From Hydractinia symbiolongicarpus (Eukaryota > Cnidaria > Hydrozoa > Anthoathecata > Hydractiniidae): a stretch of DNA of 64,000 nt. The stretch is taken from the NCBI RefSeq assembly GCF_029227915.1, contig NC_079885.1, forward strand, positions 10,219,001 to 10,283,000, read 5' to 3'. Below, piece by piece: positions 10,833 to 21,634 of the stretch; the stretch's first letter is position 1, and each line of letters starts with the position of its first letter. The position numbers and the translations under genes are program-made. Under the pieces are notes generated by a model. That model was given only the letters and a program-made list of their open reading frames with translations, did not search any database and was not told the origin of the DNA.

Positions 10833-13800
10833 TGTTCAGAAAAAAACATTGTTGTGTTTATCCTGATCTTACCCTCTCCTGGAATTATTAGTTAATGTTA
10901 GCAAAAAGAAATAGCCGGTTGATTTGAGTAGAACTAAATTGGAAAAACTCAAGAAAGCCTGTAGTAAATGTCTCAGAAGTTTTCGCCGCCTACTCTAAAA
11001 TTTAGGCACTGTCCCCTCTTTTTTCCGATTAGGTAACAATTGATAAATTTATTGTCCTGCGCAAATATAGAAATAGTTATAAATGCGTACTACTAGGTGA
11101 TGAATTAAAAGCTGAAAAAGAAAAGTAGCTTTTCTGAAAAATGGACGAAGTAACGGTCAAACTCAATTAGCAAAACCTCCATTTAGTGGACTCTTTATAA
11201 CTGACACTTCAAAACGGACACTTCATAGCGGGCATTTTATAGCCATATTATGGTGGATACCTCTGTACATCAAGCGTCATTTTAAGGTAGCAGCTTACAT
11301 AACTCTCTAGAACTGATCTCTCTCTCTGGTAACTTATTTTTGATTCTTTTATCTCTGTCATTTTGTTTTTAAGCGGAATACCAAATACGCCTTGCTCGTC
11401 CAAGAATCAATACTGCATAATATTTGTCATAGGCTTAACGATTGCTTGTTGATTATCTATTTGGGAAATCCTAAATTGACCTGTTCGCTTGCTCAGCTGT
11501 TGTGCTATTCAAAATAAAATTTCTCTTAATAACGTTCATGTCTAAAGTAAAGCACGTGCCAAGTTATATAGAGACAAAATATTATCTTATCTTGAAAGCT
11601 CTTAAGTGTTGTGTTAACAGTAAAGAAATTCTAGGAAGTAAAGGGTGAGAAGAGAGGCTGTAATAAAACAATTGCAGTGTTTTATCCTTTCTTTTTTTGG
11701 ATAACGAAGCACAATCTTTGTCCTGAGCTTCCTTTTCGCTTTCTGATATGATTGGTGGTTGGTGCGGAAGAAAGCAGTTCTTTCACACTAGCCACCCTCG
11801 TCCTCAGGTTTTTTGCTTTTTATGATGTGAGAGAAGACTTCTCTCATATCGGCAAGGCACAAAACCTTGGGGACGAGGGTGGCCACATATCAAAAATCGG
11901 TAAGTACGAGGGGGACGAGTTGGATGTAACACGGACAAGACCGAAAAAGGGTTAAAGGTTTTGTGATTATTGCCCGCTCAGAGATATTTTCCATTTTTTT
12001 CTATTTCTCAAAACTACTTTTTGGTATACAAGATTGAATTACATCAAGCAACAATAATTGGTGTTTTCTATGCAAGTCACGTGACTTCTGACCAATGCGA
12101 CAGATATGTTATTTTAAGCGGGTCGCCTGTGACCAATACAATCGTGGTTAAAGTGTCATACCAATATAAGTAACGTTTCTAGCTTCTGTTTTTTTTTATT
12201 ATAAAAACACTACAGACCCCGTGGGCTCAAAAATGAGAGACACTTTTAATTGGCGAAAAATTTGTCTAAAAAAGACAAAAAATTTCTAAAAAGGATTGGT
12301 TTTCGCGCAGATAAAAGTTTGCCAGATTGAATTACCACATCACGCTAATTTTTTAATTTTGTGGTACAAAATAAAAAAAGGCAAAAAACTGAGAAAAAAT
12401 ATTCACCTTGCAAGATTCCATCTAACAAAGCTGAATAGGCGTGAAATTTCTTAGAAATTAGAAAAAAGAGATGGAATTTTCCACATGCCTTAAGAACAAT
12501 TGACGGCAAACATGTCGAAATAAAAAAGGACAAGTACACCGGCGGCTCTTTTATTAAATTGCAACGTAAATCATTTCATAATTATGATGTCAATTAGTCG
12601 CGAATATATCTTTCACGGGTGTCGGATCCAAATGGTAGATTTAATGATTCTGGAATTTTTTTTTTTTCAAGGTGCACAAAATGACACTTTAACGTTCAAA
12701 TGACACATTCCGTGGCTTCTTTTTTTATCCGTCAAAAAGATGTTTGTCGTTAAAACGTGACAAACGTTTTTTGTTGCCGGTCTCCAATTTTCTTTAGGAA
12801 TTCTTGATACCGCTCAAAGTCTTTTGAAAATACTCAAGGTTTTTTAAAATTAGTTGAATTTTAAAAATGTCTAAAATAAAAACGGTTTGTGACTTTTAGC
12901 CTTTTTTAAAAATATTTTTAAAAACATCAAATCTGAAAAAATTCATGTGAAGAGGAGTCTAATTACCTTGCCCCCTTTGTCCTCTCACTTTATTCGTCTT
13001 GAAAGAGGCAAAACAGTTTAACGCTGTGACTTCATCATCTCTCGCATTTGTAGACATCTTACCTTTCTGAGTTAAAACCACAAAGCAAGAAGACAAATAT
13101 TTTACATGTAACATGAAATAGTTAAACTGAAGCTAAGTCTTAGGTAAAAAACTGCTTCACATACTTCTTTTTTATATACTGTGACTATAAATATTTAATA
13201 CCTACTATATATTCGACGGAAAAACTTATATCCTGGCGAAATATTACAGCAGTCTTTTCAATAAGGAATTTAGGGTGAAAATCACAATAATTAAAAACGC
13301 TAGAAAGTGACAAAGAGTTTAGACTTTAGGTGTAGCAAGTTTAGCGAAGTTTAAAAACATTCGCGAATTTATTCAAAGCAGAAAAATAGGAAAGATAACG
13401 GTATACAGAGAGCGAATAGCATTTGAAAATAAAACGCAAAAAAAGACGAAGAAAAAGAACTTACATTGTTTTTTCATTTCATCTTCTTTGACCAATTTGA
13501 TCAAGTTAGTCTGTAAATATATTATAGCTGTCGCTTAATTGCAATGGAACCATTTATATTTTATAAGAATTTAAACGATTGAGCTATATATTAACATTTT
13601 TAGGACTATGATATTAAGTGTGATTGGTCAATGGAAATATTTTTACGAGCGAGATTTAAATAATTTAATCGCATAAGCATCTTAATTGCCTTAAATGGCT
13701 TTTCATTTGATCGAAGTTTTACATCAGGTATTAAAATACTTCATTGAACAGAACTAACATAGAGAGTGGATGAACGCCATAAAATTTGGACAAAGAAAAT

Positions 13801-14381
13801 ATTGTCTTTGTAATTTTTTTCCTTTTTCTTTTATATCGAAAATGGTGGCGTCGTTGCAACATTATCATTTCCAGCGAAGTTTAACGGCGATAAGCTCTTC
13901 GCCTTCCCTTTGCCGCGATAAGGATTCGTCGCTTTAGCGGGAACCAAAATGCGATTAAGTTTTGGAGCTCGTCACCGTCGATGATTATCAATATCAAAAC
14001 CTTTTTGATTTTTCATCATTTAAGTTCTTTTTAAATTTGTGTTTCAATGAACACCGCAGAATTGAAAGACTTTTTTGTTTCATTAAAAATTTAAAGGGTG
14101 TATGTTACTAACTTGTGCGTTTTTTCCAAACTTAAAATAAGTGATTATTAATAAGGGAAGTAAAACTTGCCTTGATGAAGTCAAAAAAATCCTGCAAAAT
14201 AAGACGAACGAATTTCTTAATATAAAGAAACCAATATTTTGGCGCATAAAATTCCTAAAGGGTTAAGAAACAGAGGGCTGGAAATAATGGCGAGTCCAAA
14301 AAGACTTGTCCCCAGAGCTTTCTAGGGGACGAGGTTGTGGTCAGGAGTTTTACGTAAAATGATTTTCTCCATCTAAATTCA
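10833..14381. other. gene-poor region, 3.5 kb
   Basis: Contains degenerate GGACACTTC-type short repeats (about 11185-11240) resembling transposon subterminal repeats, the hairpin at 11791-11883, a smaller CTTGTCCCCAGAG/GGGGACGAG pair at about 14304-14338, and an isolated possible minus-strand exon near 12962-13057 (see findings). No gene can be supported. Confidence 0.55.
11791..11883. repeat. foldback MITE, CTCGTCCCCAGGG family
   Basis: GCCACCCTCGTCCTCAGG at the left pairs with CCTTGGGGACGAGGGTGGC at the right. A second inner pair, GAGAGAAG/CTTCTCTC, surrounds the centre. Same family as the palindrome at 9942-10011. Confidence 0.8.
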
Positions 14382-14564
14382 TCTCTTTAATAATAGCCGT
14401 CGTCTGTCTGTCCGCGAAAGCCGTGTCCCGAACGGAAACACGAAATTTTTAAAATGCGCACCAATATCAAATGCGATATATTTTTATCTAATTTGTTGCG
14501 AAAATTTAAAGGTAAATTTAAAGAACGGGCGAACCTGTGGATTTTTCCACGGGCTAACGACTAG
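14382..14564 (+). mobile_element. non-autonomous Helitron-like element, tandem unit 1
   Basis: Starts with TC after an A (ATCTCTTTAATAATAGCC). It ends with the hairpin CCTGTGG-ATTTTT-CCACGGG, then CTAACGA and CTAG, followed by T. A 5' TC, a 3' hairpin a few bases before CTRR, and insertion between A and T are the recognised Helitron hallmarks. There is no coding capacity. Unit 2 begins directly at the next base. Confidence 0.75.
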
Positions 14565-14733
14565 TCTCTATAATAATAGCCGTCGTCTGTCTGTCTCTGC
14601 GCGGACCACCGCTGAGTTAGAAAATCATGTTACAGAAGCACGAATATCAAATGCGATATATTTTTATCCACTTTGCGAAGGGTAAATATAAAGGACGGGC
14701 GAACCCGTGGATTTTTCCACGGGCAACGACTAG
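14565..14733 (+). mobile_element. non-autonomous Helitron-like element, tandem unit 2
   Basis: Starts TCTCTATAATAATAGCC immediately after the CTAG of unit 1. It shares the GTCTGTCTGTC and ATGCGATATATTTTTATC internal segments with unit 1. It ends with the perfect hairpin CCCGTGG/CCACGGG and a terminal CTAG. Unit 3 begins at the next base. Confidence 0.75.
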
Positions 14734-14843
14734 TCTATATTATAATGCCCGTATACGTCTGTCTGTCTGTCCGTCCGTCACGCAAAATGGTAGCTTAGCT
14801 GGGTCGGGCGAACCCGTGGATTTTTTCACGGGCTAACGACTAG
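14734..14843 (+). mobile_element. non-autonomous Helitron-like element, tandem unit 3
   Basis: Starts TCTATATTATAATGCCC immediately after the CTAG of unit 2. Only about 110 bp long, with the middle deleted, but it keeps the 5' GTCTGTCTGTC motif and the 3' hairpin (CCCGTGG/CACGGG) with terminal CTAG followed by T. Confidence 0.75.
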
Positions 14844-17438
14844 TGTACTATAATATGGTAAAGACATTTAGACTTCATTAGTAAATACTTGCACCTTAAC
14901 ATCTTTCACTACTCCTATTATGCATGTTGTCAAAAGAAACAAATTTATGTCGAATTAATTTTTTTGAACTCACCTCGCATTCACGACAATTGGATAATAT
15001 TGTAACTACTTCTACACTCAGTTGCTAATTTTTTTTACAGCAAAAGGTTTCTAGTATTAGTAATATTTGACGTGAACGCGTACCTTGTTAGAGAAAAAAT
15101 TCACAAGAGGAAATTCTCGCCAAAAAAATGCGTCGCAGCTTTAGGAAGCATCCCGGAAGACTTGTACGGAGGATGCATTTTTTACCGAGGTTATAATATC
15201 AAAAATTCCTTCCCGCCTCCTCTTCGCCCTAAGAAAATTCAGGTATTTGCTACGGTCCTGTTACAAACAAAAGAAGTCTAGTGCGTATTGATGGAAAGTA
15301 CGTGTCTTGAACTCAAAAACCTGTGTACAACAATATATAATCAATACTAATGATAAATGACTTAGCTATATAACATACAACATTCGATCATATTTGATAA
15401 CGTTTATACTTTTTCACACGGTTTCCAGCCATGATTTCATCGACTGCGCTTTTTTATACGTTTCGTCAGTCTCCTGGGAAGTACGTGGCAGCACATGAAC
15501 ATTGTGCTCCATCGAGGAGGTGCATACGCTCTTTATCACACTGTTTATTTCATAGTAGGTCCTGTCACCAGCAATATGTTTTGTCGCATTTCTTTAACGA
15601 GTTGTCATAAAAATAATATTCTCATAATACGGGAATATTTTTTTTCTCGGGTACATAATTTCGCGAATTTAGCTAAAATCTGTGAAAACAAATACTCTCG
15701 ACAATTAGTAGCATACAACCTCGGCCCCCAGAGGTTATTAGTTTTTTTATATTTGGACTGGCTTCAGTCCAGATATAAAAACACCTAATAAACCATGGGA
15801 ACAAAAATTGTGAATGGTGGTGTCATGAAGATAAGATAACAACGGGAAGATAAAAGAAATACCTCCTTTGTAGGAAAAAAATATCGCAACAGAAAAGAAT
15901 GCGGAATTAATGATTGACAACAATGATGACAGTTCGTAATTCTTTATTTGAGTTTTCAATTTTCCTGTAAATTTAGCAGAAAAGTCACTTTGGACATGAA
16001 ATTTAAACAAAGCAATTGCTATTTGACGTAACTAATTTGCATCTTTAATTCCGCAATCTGGATAAAAAAGTATCCTTATTTTATTTTACTTTTTACACAT
16101 ATCTGGAGGTTGTGTTCCGCAATATTGTCTTCAGCAAACAATTTCATTCCTACAGGTAACTTTAGCGTTTAAACAGCAATTAAAGTTTAATAAAAAATCA
16201 AACCCTACAAATAATTTTGGAGCATTAAAAAAAACCTAACTTTTTCGCGGAATTGCAAAACGCTAGTATTTCGCGAGAATTAATTTTTGCGAAGTTCGCG
16301 AGTTTCTGGTAATAAATTGCGCGTAAATGTGGATTTTTCTTTCCTCGTTAAAAAAATCTTTTATAATTTTTTTTTCCTTTGATTTACGTGGAACCTCATA
16401 CAATAATGATGTGAATTTTAACTTCAATAGCATAAAAACGTTTGACAAAACTGTATAAATTGAGAAACACAATAACCATCAAATGCTTTTTTTCGCAAAA
16501 TTTAATTCTTGCGAAATAAATAACTTATTTTATTGTCAGATAAAGATATTGAACAATCTAATATTTACTTTTTTGTTGGTGTTTTTGTTGGTCTATAACA
16601 AGTCGGTAAAAAGCGACTTTTTGGTTCAAATATTGTTGTTTCACAAAAATTTGCTTTCCATAAATTGAAGTGACTGAATTCTATGCAGGTTACTAATAAC
16701 TTTGCGACCCTAAATTTTTTTACTAACCTTTTAGCCAACTATTTTTATTCCATAAGATACCCTCATAAACGCCTTTTTTATAAGCTACATCTTATAAGCA
16801 ACTACAGATTCAAATCTGTCAAAAACAAAACAAAAACGAAGCAGCTTGCAAGTAACAGCAACCTGAAGTGGGTAAATAAAACAAAGAAAAACGACAAAAA
16901 TGAAAATTAATAGAGGTTTAATACGACATGAAAAAACATAAGTTTGATTGTGACTCGCGTACCAGCGTAACTGAGCAAACACACAGCAACTTTAGGCGTC
17001 AGCTAAAATTTAATGCTGTTTAAAAATGTGTTAACGATCTTTTTTACTTGAATCTTCCTAACGTGAGTTCAGCTGAAAATGCTATATGTTTAGGTAGAAA
17101 GTCTATAAGAATTGTGCGAGAATAAACAAACAACTTGATTAATACTTGACGAATAAAAGTTTTTGGTCTTGGATTTTGTTCGATGAGAGAGAAACGCACG
17201 ATGTTGCAATGTTTCGTTTAAACGAAAAGAAAGACGTTACAGTACTTTTAAAACGATGGAAATGTATAAAGGTTTATCGATAAATCGAAACAACGATACG
17301 CAAGTTGCGCTTAAACGAATCGCGACGGTTGGAGTAAACGACAAAACAATAAACGACAAAACAACGTAAAATGTCGATTAGTATTCAAATAAAACTGACG
17401 AAAGCACAGCAAAAAAAAGTTTATAGCAGGCAAGATAT
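14844..17438. other. gene-poor region upstream of the 3' side of the RRM gene
   Basis: AT-rich. It contains a foldback repeat at about 15715-15797 (CTCGGCCCCCAGAGG..., central pair TATTTGGACTGG/CAGTCCAGATA). The 3'UTR of the minus-strand RRM gene probably occupies its right end. No conserved peptide was seen. Confidence 0.55.
15715..15797. repeat. foldback MITE, divergent member of the CTCGTCCCCAGGG family
   Basis: CCCAGAGGTTATTAG...ATTTGGACTGG at the left pairs imperfectly with CAGTCCAGAT...CTAATAAACCATGGG at the right. It has the size and end sequence of the other hairpins in this window. Confidence 0.6.
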
Positions 17439-18224
17439 CTAACGCCTATCGTAATAGTCACGAGAGTAATCTCGAGAATCTCTGTCATAATCATAATCAC
17501 GACGAGATTGAACAGGACTTCTGTCTCTGAAGTCATCATAATCATCACGTTCATACGAGTCTCGAGCTGCGTAAGTATCCGTAACTCGGGGATACTCTGG
17601 AACAGGAAGACCTTTTAACAATGGATGAGAAGGATCGACGTAATAGCGTTCGTAGATAACATAGCCGTTCCCAATGCCTAATCTACTGGCATTTGGCACA
17701 TCACGAGTATGTACAACCTCTCTCCTCACACGAACATCAGGGTCTGGTTGCTCACGGCGACGCTCTCGTTCTCGCTCCCTGTCTGGAGCAAGTGCAGCTC
17801 TTTTTTGCTCTTCAGCAACAGCTGCTAACGTGTTTACAGCTGAAAATATGCCAAGATCACCCAAACCTGGAGCAGCACCGGGGGCTGCTCCTAATATACC
17901 ACCTAGCCCATTAAGTGGTGGAATACGCGGGACATTATTCGACTTATTAGGTCCATTTGGCCCTGAGCGACGATGTGGTCTTCTATCATGTTCCCGAGAT
18001 TTCTGACTGTTGGACATACGAACTTTTATAACTTGGCCAAGCATTTTTGTATTATCTAAGTCACGAACAGCACGATCTGCATCTTCTTCGGCATCAAAAT
18101 GAACAAAGGCGAAATTTTTTATGACGTCTAGTTCTTTTATGTTACCATATCCACCAAATAAATCTCGCAGTTGGTCTGGAGGACAATTATCAGGCAGATT
18201 ACCAACGTAAACTTTCTGCGGCAT
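17439..18224 (-). CDS. single-RRM RNA-binding protein, RBM4/lark-RBM14 type
   Basis: One uninterrupted 261-residue coding exon from ATG at 18224. Residues 4-72 form an RRM with RNP2 (VYVGNL) and RNP1 (KNFAFVHF). The IIKN/VIKN-F-V-H arrangement is typical of the RBM4/lark and RBM14 subgroup. A KSREHDRRPHRR basic linker, a Gly/Ala/Pro-rich segment (GLGGILGAAPGAAPGLG), an RERERERRRE run and a C-terminal region rich in Arg, Asp and Tyr follow, as in low-complexity splicing regulators. RBM4 proper has two RRMs and a zinc knuckle; here there is one RRM and no knuckle. The role is likely nuclear pre-mRNA splicing or transcription coupling. The coding region has no intron, unlike most neighbours, so a retrocopy origin is possible, though the frame is clean and looks functional. 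Confidence 0.85.
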   Translation of the reverse strand: MPQKVYVGNLPDNCPPDQLRDLFGGYGNIKELDVIKNFAFVHFDAEEDADRAVRDLDNTKMLGQVIKVRMSNSQKSREHDRRPHRRSGPNGPNKSNNVPRIPPLNGLGGILGAAPGAAPGLGDLGIFSAVNTLAAVAEEQKRAALAPDRERERERRREQPDPDVRVRREVVHTRDVPNASRLGIGNGYVIYERYYVDPSHPLLKGLPVPEYPRVTDTYAARDSYERDDYDDFRDRSPVQSRRDYDYDRDSRDYSRDYYDRR

Positions 18225-19504
18225 GTTTTTTTAGATAGAGAATGAACAGTCGATATGTGAAATTTGTGGAGATCTACAATAAATACATTACAAGACATAT
18301 AATCCTTGGGATGTACAAACAATATCTCTAGAAAAGAAAGATCAATGATTTTATCTGAATAAATTATATACTGAAAAACGGGTAGTTACAACCAAAGAAA
18401 GAGCATAAAAATAACAGACAACCACCAATCATTTATCAGCAAAATCTAAGAGATCTTTGCAAACGAAAGAATTGGTTGAAAGAAAATATTGTGCAGAAAA
18501 CAATCAATGAGGTTGCTGAATTTTAACACACCTCAAATATATATTGAACAGCACAGTTGTTAGAAATACATTTTTTTGTGGTTAAACCACAAGTAGTAGG
18601 TGCATCTTAGTACGCAAATGTACAACTTAGATTCTAGATGTACATGGTGGTGGACCAACAGTTCACCACATGTTAATTGCGGTTCCTGAAGTAAGTACTT
18701 ATACCTTGTTGAGAGGCTTGGCTTTGATTGCATTCAGTATTCAAGTGTCAACAAAGATGGCTACTAGCATCATTGAAGGATATACTTTAGAAACTCAATG
18801 TTATTTCAAATCTAGAATGGTAGACTAGTGAAAAGGGTGGTCACAAGGCATGAACATTAGGGGCCCTCAAGGTAACTAACCAATACTGTTGTAGATCCAG
18901 GCCCCTAAGATTGCCTTGCCTACCTATAAATTGGGAACAGCTAAAGTCAACTAGTTTCCATCATCACATTTTGCTAATAGTTTGGTTTGCCCACCCACCC
19001 ACCCTGTTATTATATATTTTTTTTCTTTTTCTTTTATGTACATCAATCACTTCATGTACTGGCATCAATGTCCACAACCGTCACCATATTAACTAATTCT
19101 ATAATCAACCACAACCTTATGTTAACTCGATAACTGGACCATCATCCGACACATGACGAGTGCATACGATACCAATTGATGTAGCCCCAGAGGGTCTTCT
19201 ACAACGAACTATAACACGCAACGATACTACGAACTACAACACGCAACGATCTAAAACGCAAGATGGAGGGATCAATTGGCATCAAAGACGCGCGCTCGCT
19301 TACACCAGTGCTCTTGCCTCAAGGTTTTCTTGGTGATCCAAATTTGGCTACTTGCGATTGCCAAGTTTTTTGTCCAGAGGTAGAAGCACTGTTGACCCGC
19401 GCTGGTGGGGATGTCGGGCTTCCTTCGTCAGCCAAATGGGATGAAGATGCGTTTGTTTCCCTAACAAATGAGGTGCGTTTCCACGAGATACGCCATAGCA
19501 GGTA
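18225..19504. other. upstream region of the RRM gene and unexplained GC-richer block
   Basis: Holds the 5'UTR and promoter of the minus-strand RRM gene. A GC-richer block at about 19240-19500 abuts the minisatellite. It has open frames but no recognised domain or convincing splice pattern. It may be an unrecognised element carrying the minisatellite. Confidence 0.45.
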
Positions 19505-19804
19505 GTAGGCAATTTCCAAGCGAGTTGCTGAGGTGTAGGCGATTTCCAAGTGAGTCGCGGAGATGTAGGCGATTTCCAAGTGAGTCGCGGAGATGTAGGC
19601 AATTTCCAAGCGAGTTGCTGAGGTGTAGGCGATTTCCAAGTGAGTCGCGGAGAGGTAGGCAATTTCCAAGCGAGTTGCTGAGGTGTAGGCGATTTCCAAG
19701 TGAGTCGCTCAGATGTAGGCAATTTCCAAGCGAGTTGCTGAGGTGTAGGCGATTTCCAAGTGAGTCGCTCAGATATAGGCAATTTCCAAGCGAGTTGCTG
19801 AGTT
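19505..19804. repeat. 30-bp minisatellite, ten units, two alternating types
   Basis: Exactly ten 30-bp units. Type A starts GTAGGCAATTTCCAAG and type B GTAGGCGATTTCCAAG; they differ at a few fixed positions. The order is A B B A B A B A B A, so most of the array is a 60-bp dimer. Short copies of CGTTTCCACGAGATACG flank both ends (about 19486-19497 and 19805-19845). Because 30 is a multiple of three, frames stay open on both strands through the array. That is a by-product of the unit length and not evidence of a protein. Confidence 0.9.
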
Positions 19805-20018
19805 AGCGTTTCCACGAGATACGCAGACGTTTCCACGAGATACGTCTTACTAAGGGTAAGGATGGAAACACACGCATCTGGTTTGGGCCCCCCTGATACC
19901 AAACCTGACATCCCCCCCCTTTCCCCAAACTCAAGTGTAGTTATGACATGAAACAAGAGAAATATACTTCTAACATTATCTGTCATTGTTGTTGTTTGCT
20001 TTCGTGTTGTTGCTTCAG

Positions 20019-20103
20019 AACCATAGCAATTAACATCCATGAAATTGTTTCTGAAAAAACAACTGATGAAGCAATAAAAATGCTCAAGTGTGTTCAACAA
20101 TGG
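20019..20103 (+). CDS. orphan candidate exon, function unknown
   Basis: An 85-bp segment bounded by a polypyrimidine acceptor (GTTGTTGCTTCAG) and a good donor (TGG|GTAAGC). Only one frame is open: INIHEIVSEKTTDEAIKMLK, continuing CVQQW, an amphipathic helix-like peptide with normal codon use. No family is recognised. It could be an upstream exon of the SNX16 gene 5 kb downstream or of an unseen gene. It could also be chance. Confidence 0.3.
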
Positions 20104-20324
20104 GTAAGCACACAAACTCCAATGTATCAAACTTACATAGTCTAAAGCTTTAAGAAGTTGTTCTTTATTTTAAATTCAGTTAGAGATAACACATAATCAA
20201 GGTATACCTCATGATTACAGTATTTTTTTAATTGTCACATCAGCAGTATGTAATGGTTACATGATAGCAAAATCTATCAGGTTTGAAGTGAAAGTTTTAA
20301 AATATCTGTTCCTTTTCACAGATC

Positions 20325-20455
20325 CTTGCTGGATTTTCACAAAATGATATGCATGTCGTATCGATATCAGTTAATCTGATTGAACAACCTTGATCTTTGG
20401 TTGATATGTGTCGATATGTGATAAAGTTGGATTTAATTCAAGTTTTTTTAATAGT
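20325..20455 (-). repeat. dispersed non-coding repeat, copy 1
   Basis: The reverse complement aligns with 34168-34290 through shared blocks such as GACACATATCAAC, AGATCAAG, AACTGAT and TCGATACGA in the same order. AAATCC motifs bound both copies. It is probably a small non-autonomous element. Confidence 0.6.
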
Positions 20456-21366
20456 ATTTGTATAAAAAATTAACAAACAAAAGAATAATTATAAATAGTT
20501 ATCTTTTAAACCAATCGCTGAAAACAAAATAATACTATATGTTGCCATGTTGTATTTTCAAGGGAAATCCGGCTTTACGCCTTTAAATTATAGGAAGAGC
20601 CAAAGAATGTCTTGTTTGGTCTGAATTAAAGTTTAAGGAATATCTCTTACCATTGTTTTCTGTGGTATTTCTGTGTTATCCCTGACTGAAATAGGTAAAA
20701 TGCAATAAAGACCCGGACTGCAAATTAAAGTTCGCCCCTGTTAAAATAGGGCCTACTTGAACCCTGCATCTCTATGAAAGGTATATCTCAGTTGTGAGAA
20801 ATACCAGTTGAGATATCATTTTGATATCAAAAAGGGTTGCAGGTGCAAATTTCAATTAAATGGAGAGAGTGCCAATAATCACTATAACGACAAAGCTGAA
20901 ACGAATCACTGACCATTTGACGATTTTAGCTAGCTAGATACATATACTTAAAATATGATTCAAAAACTGCCATACACGTTTTCAGTTATTATATGTAGTA
21001 ACACACGAAGTAGTGGTTTCAAAAGACAATGCTGTGTGGCTATGAGAAAAATCTGCGCGGAGGCTACTGCGCAGAAATGGAAGAAAACAACAACAAACAA
21101 GTTTGCCGCCAGTCCACAGCCCAGTGGGTATTTTTGGTAAAAAGGGAAAGGTCTTTTTCAGTTTTAATATTGAAGTTATGTCTTCTAAATTGGTTTTAAG
21201 ATGATTAGTACGGTGCAACTAGTTGTAGCTACAGATAATTTGAGTTAGATAAAATAAGGATGTTATTTTTACTCAACTGTGAAAAGGTGTATTTTTCCAA
21301 CAATTTTGATCAGAGTTGTAGCAAGGTAGCTGTGTAAAAAAGGTTATTTTACTATACAATCAATAT

Positions 21367-21634
21367 AGCTGGATGAATATTGTCAGTCTGATAGCTATAA
21401 GCAGCAGTAATGAGCTAGCTAGGTTAGCTTATGATGGATGAGAAATAGGGAAAGTCCAGCTATAAAAATACTTGGATGCGTGTGCAGATATAAGGCGTAT
21501 AGCTGGATGAATATTGTCAGTCTGATAGCTATAAGCAGCGGTAATGAGCTAGCTAGGTTAGCTTATGATGGATGAGAAATAAGGGAAAGTCCAGCTATAA
21601 AAATACTTGGATGCGTGTGCAGATTTAAGGCGTA
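21367..21634 (+). repeat. 134-bp tandem duplication, two copies
   Basis: The sequence starting AGCTGGATGAATATTGTCAG at 21367 repeats from 21501 with only a few differences (for example CAGCAG/CAGCGG, and one extra A in GAAATAAGGG). The very high identity points to a recent local duplication. No coding content. Confidence 0.9.

Noticed and set aside
19319-20130. Long minus- and plus-strand reading frames through the minisatellite with 10-residue repeats
   Set aside because: They are open only because the 30-bp unit is a multiple of three and free of stops in several frames. There is no start context, splice structure or family resemblance.
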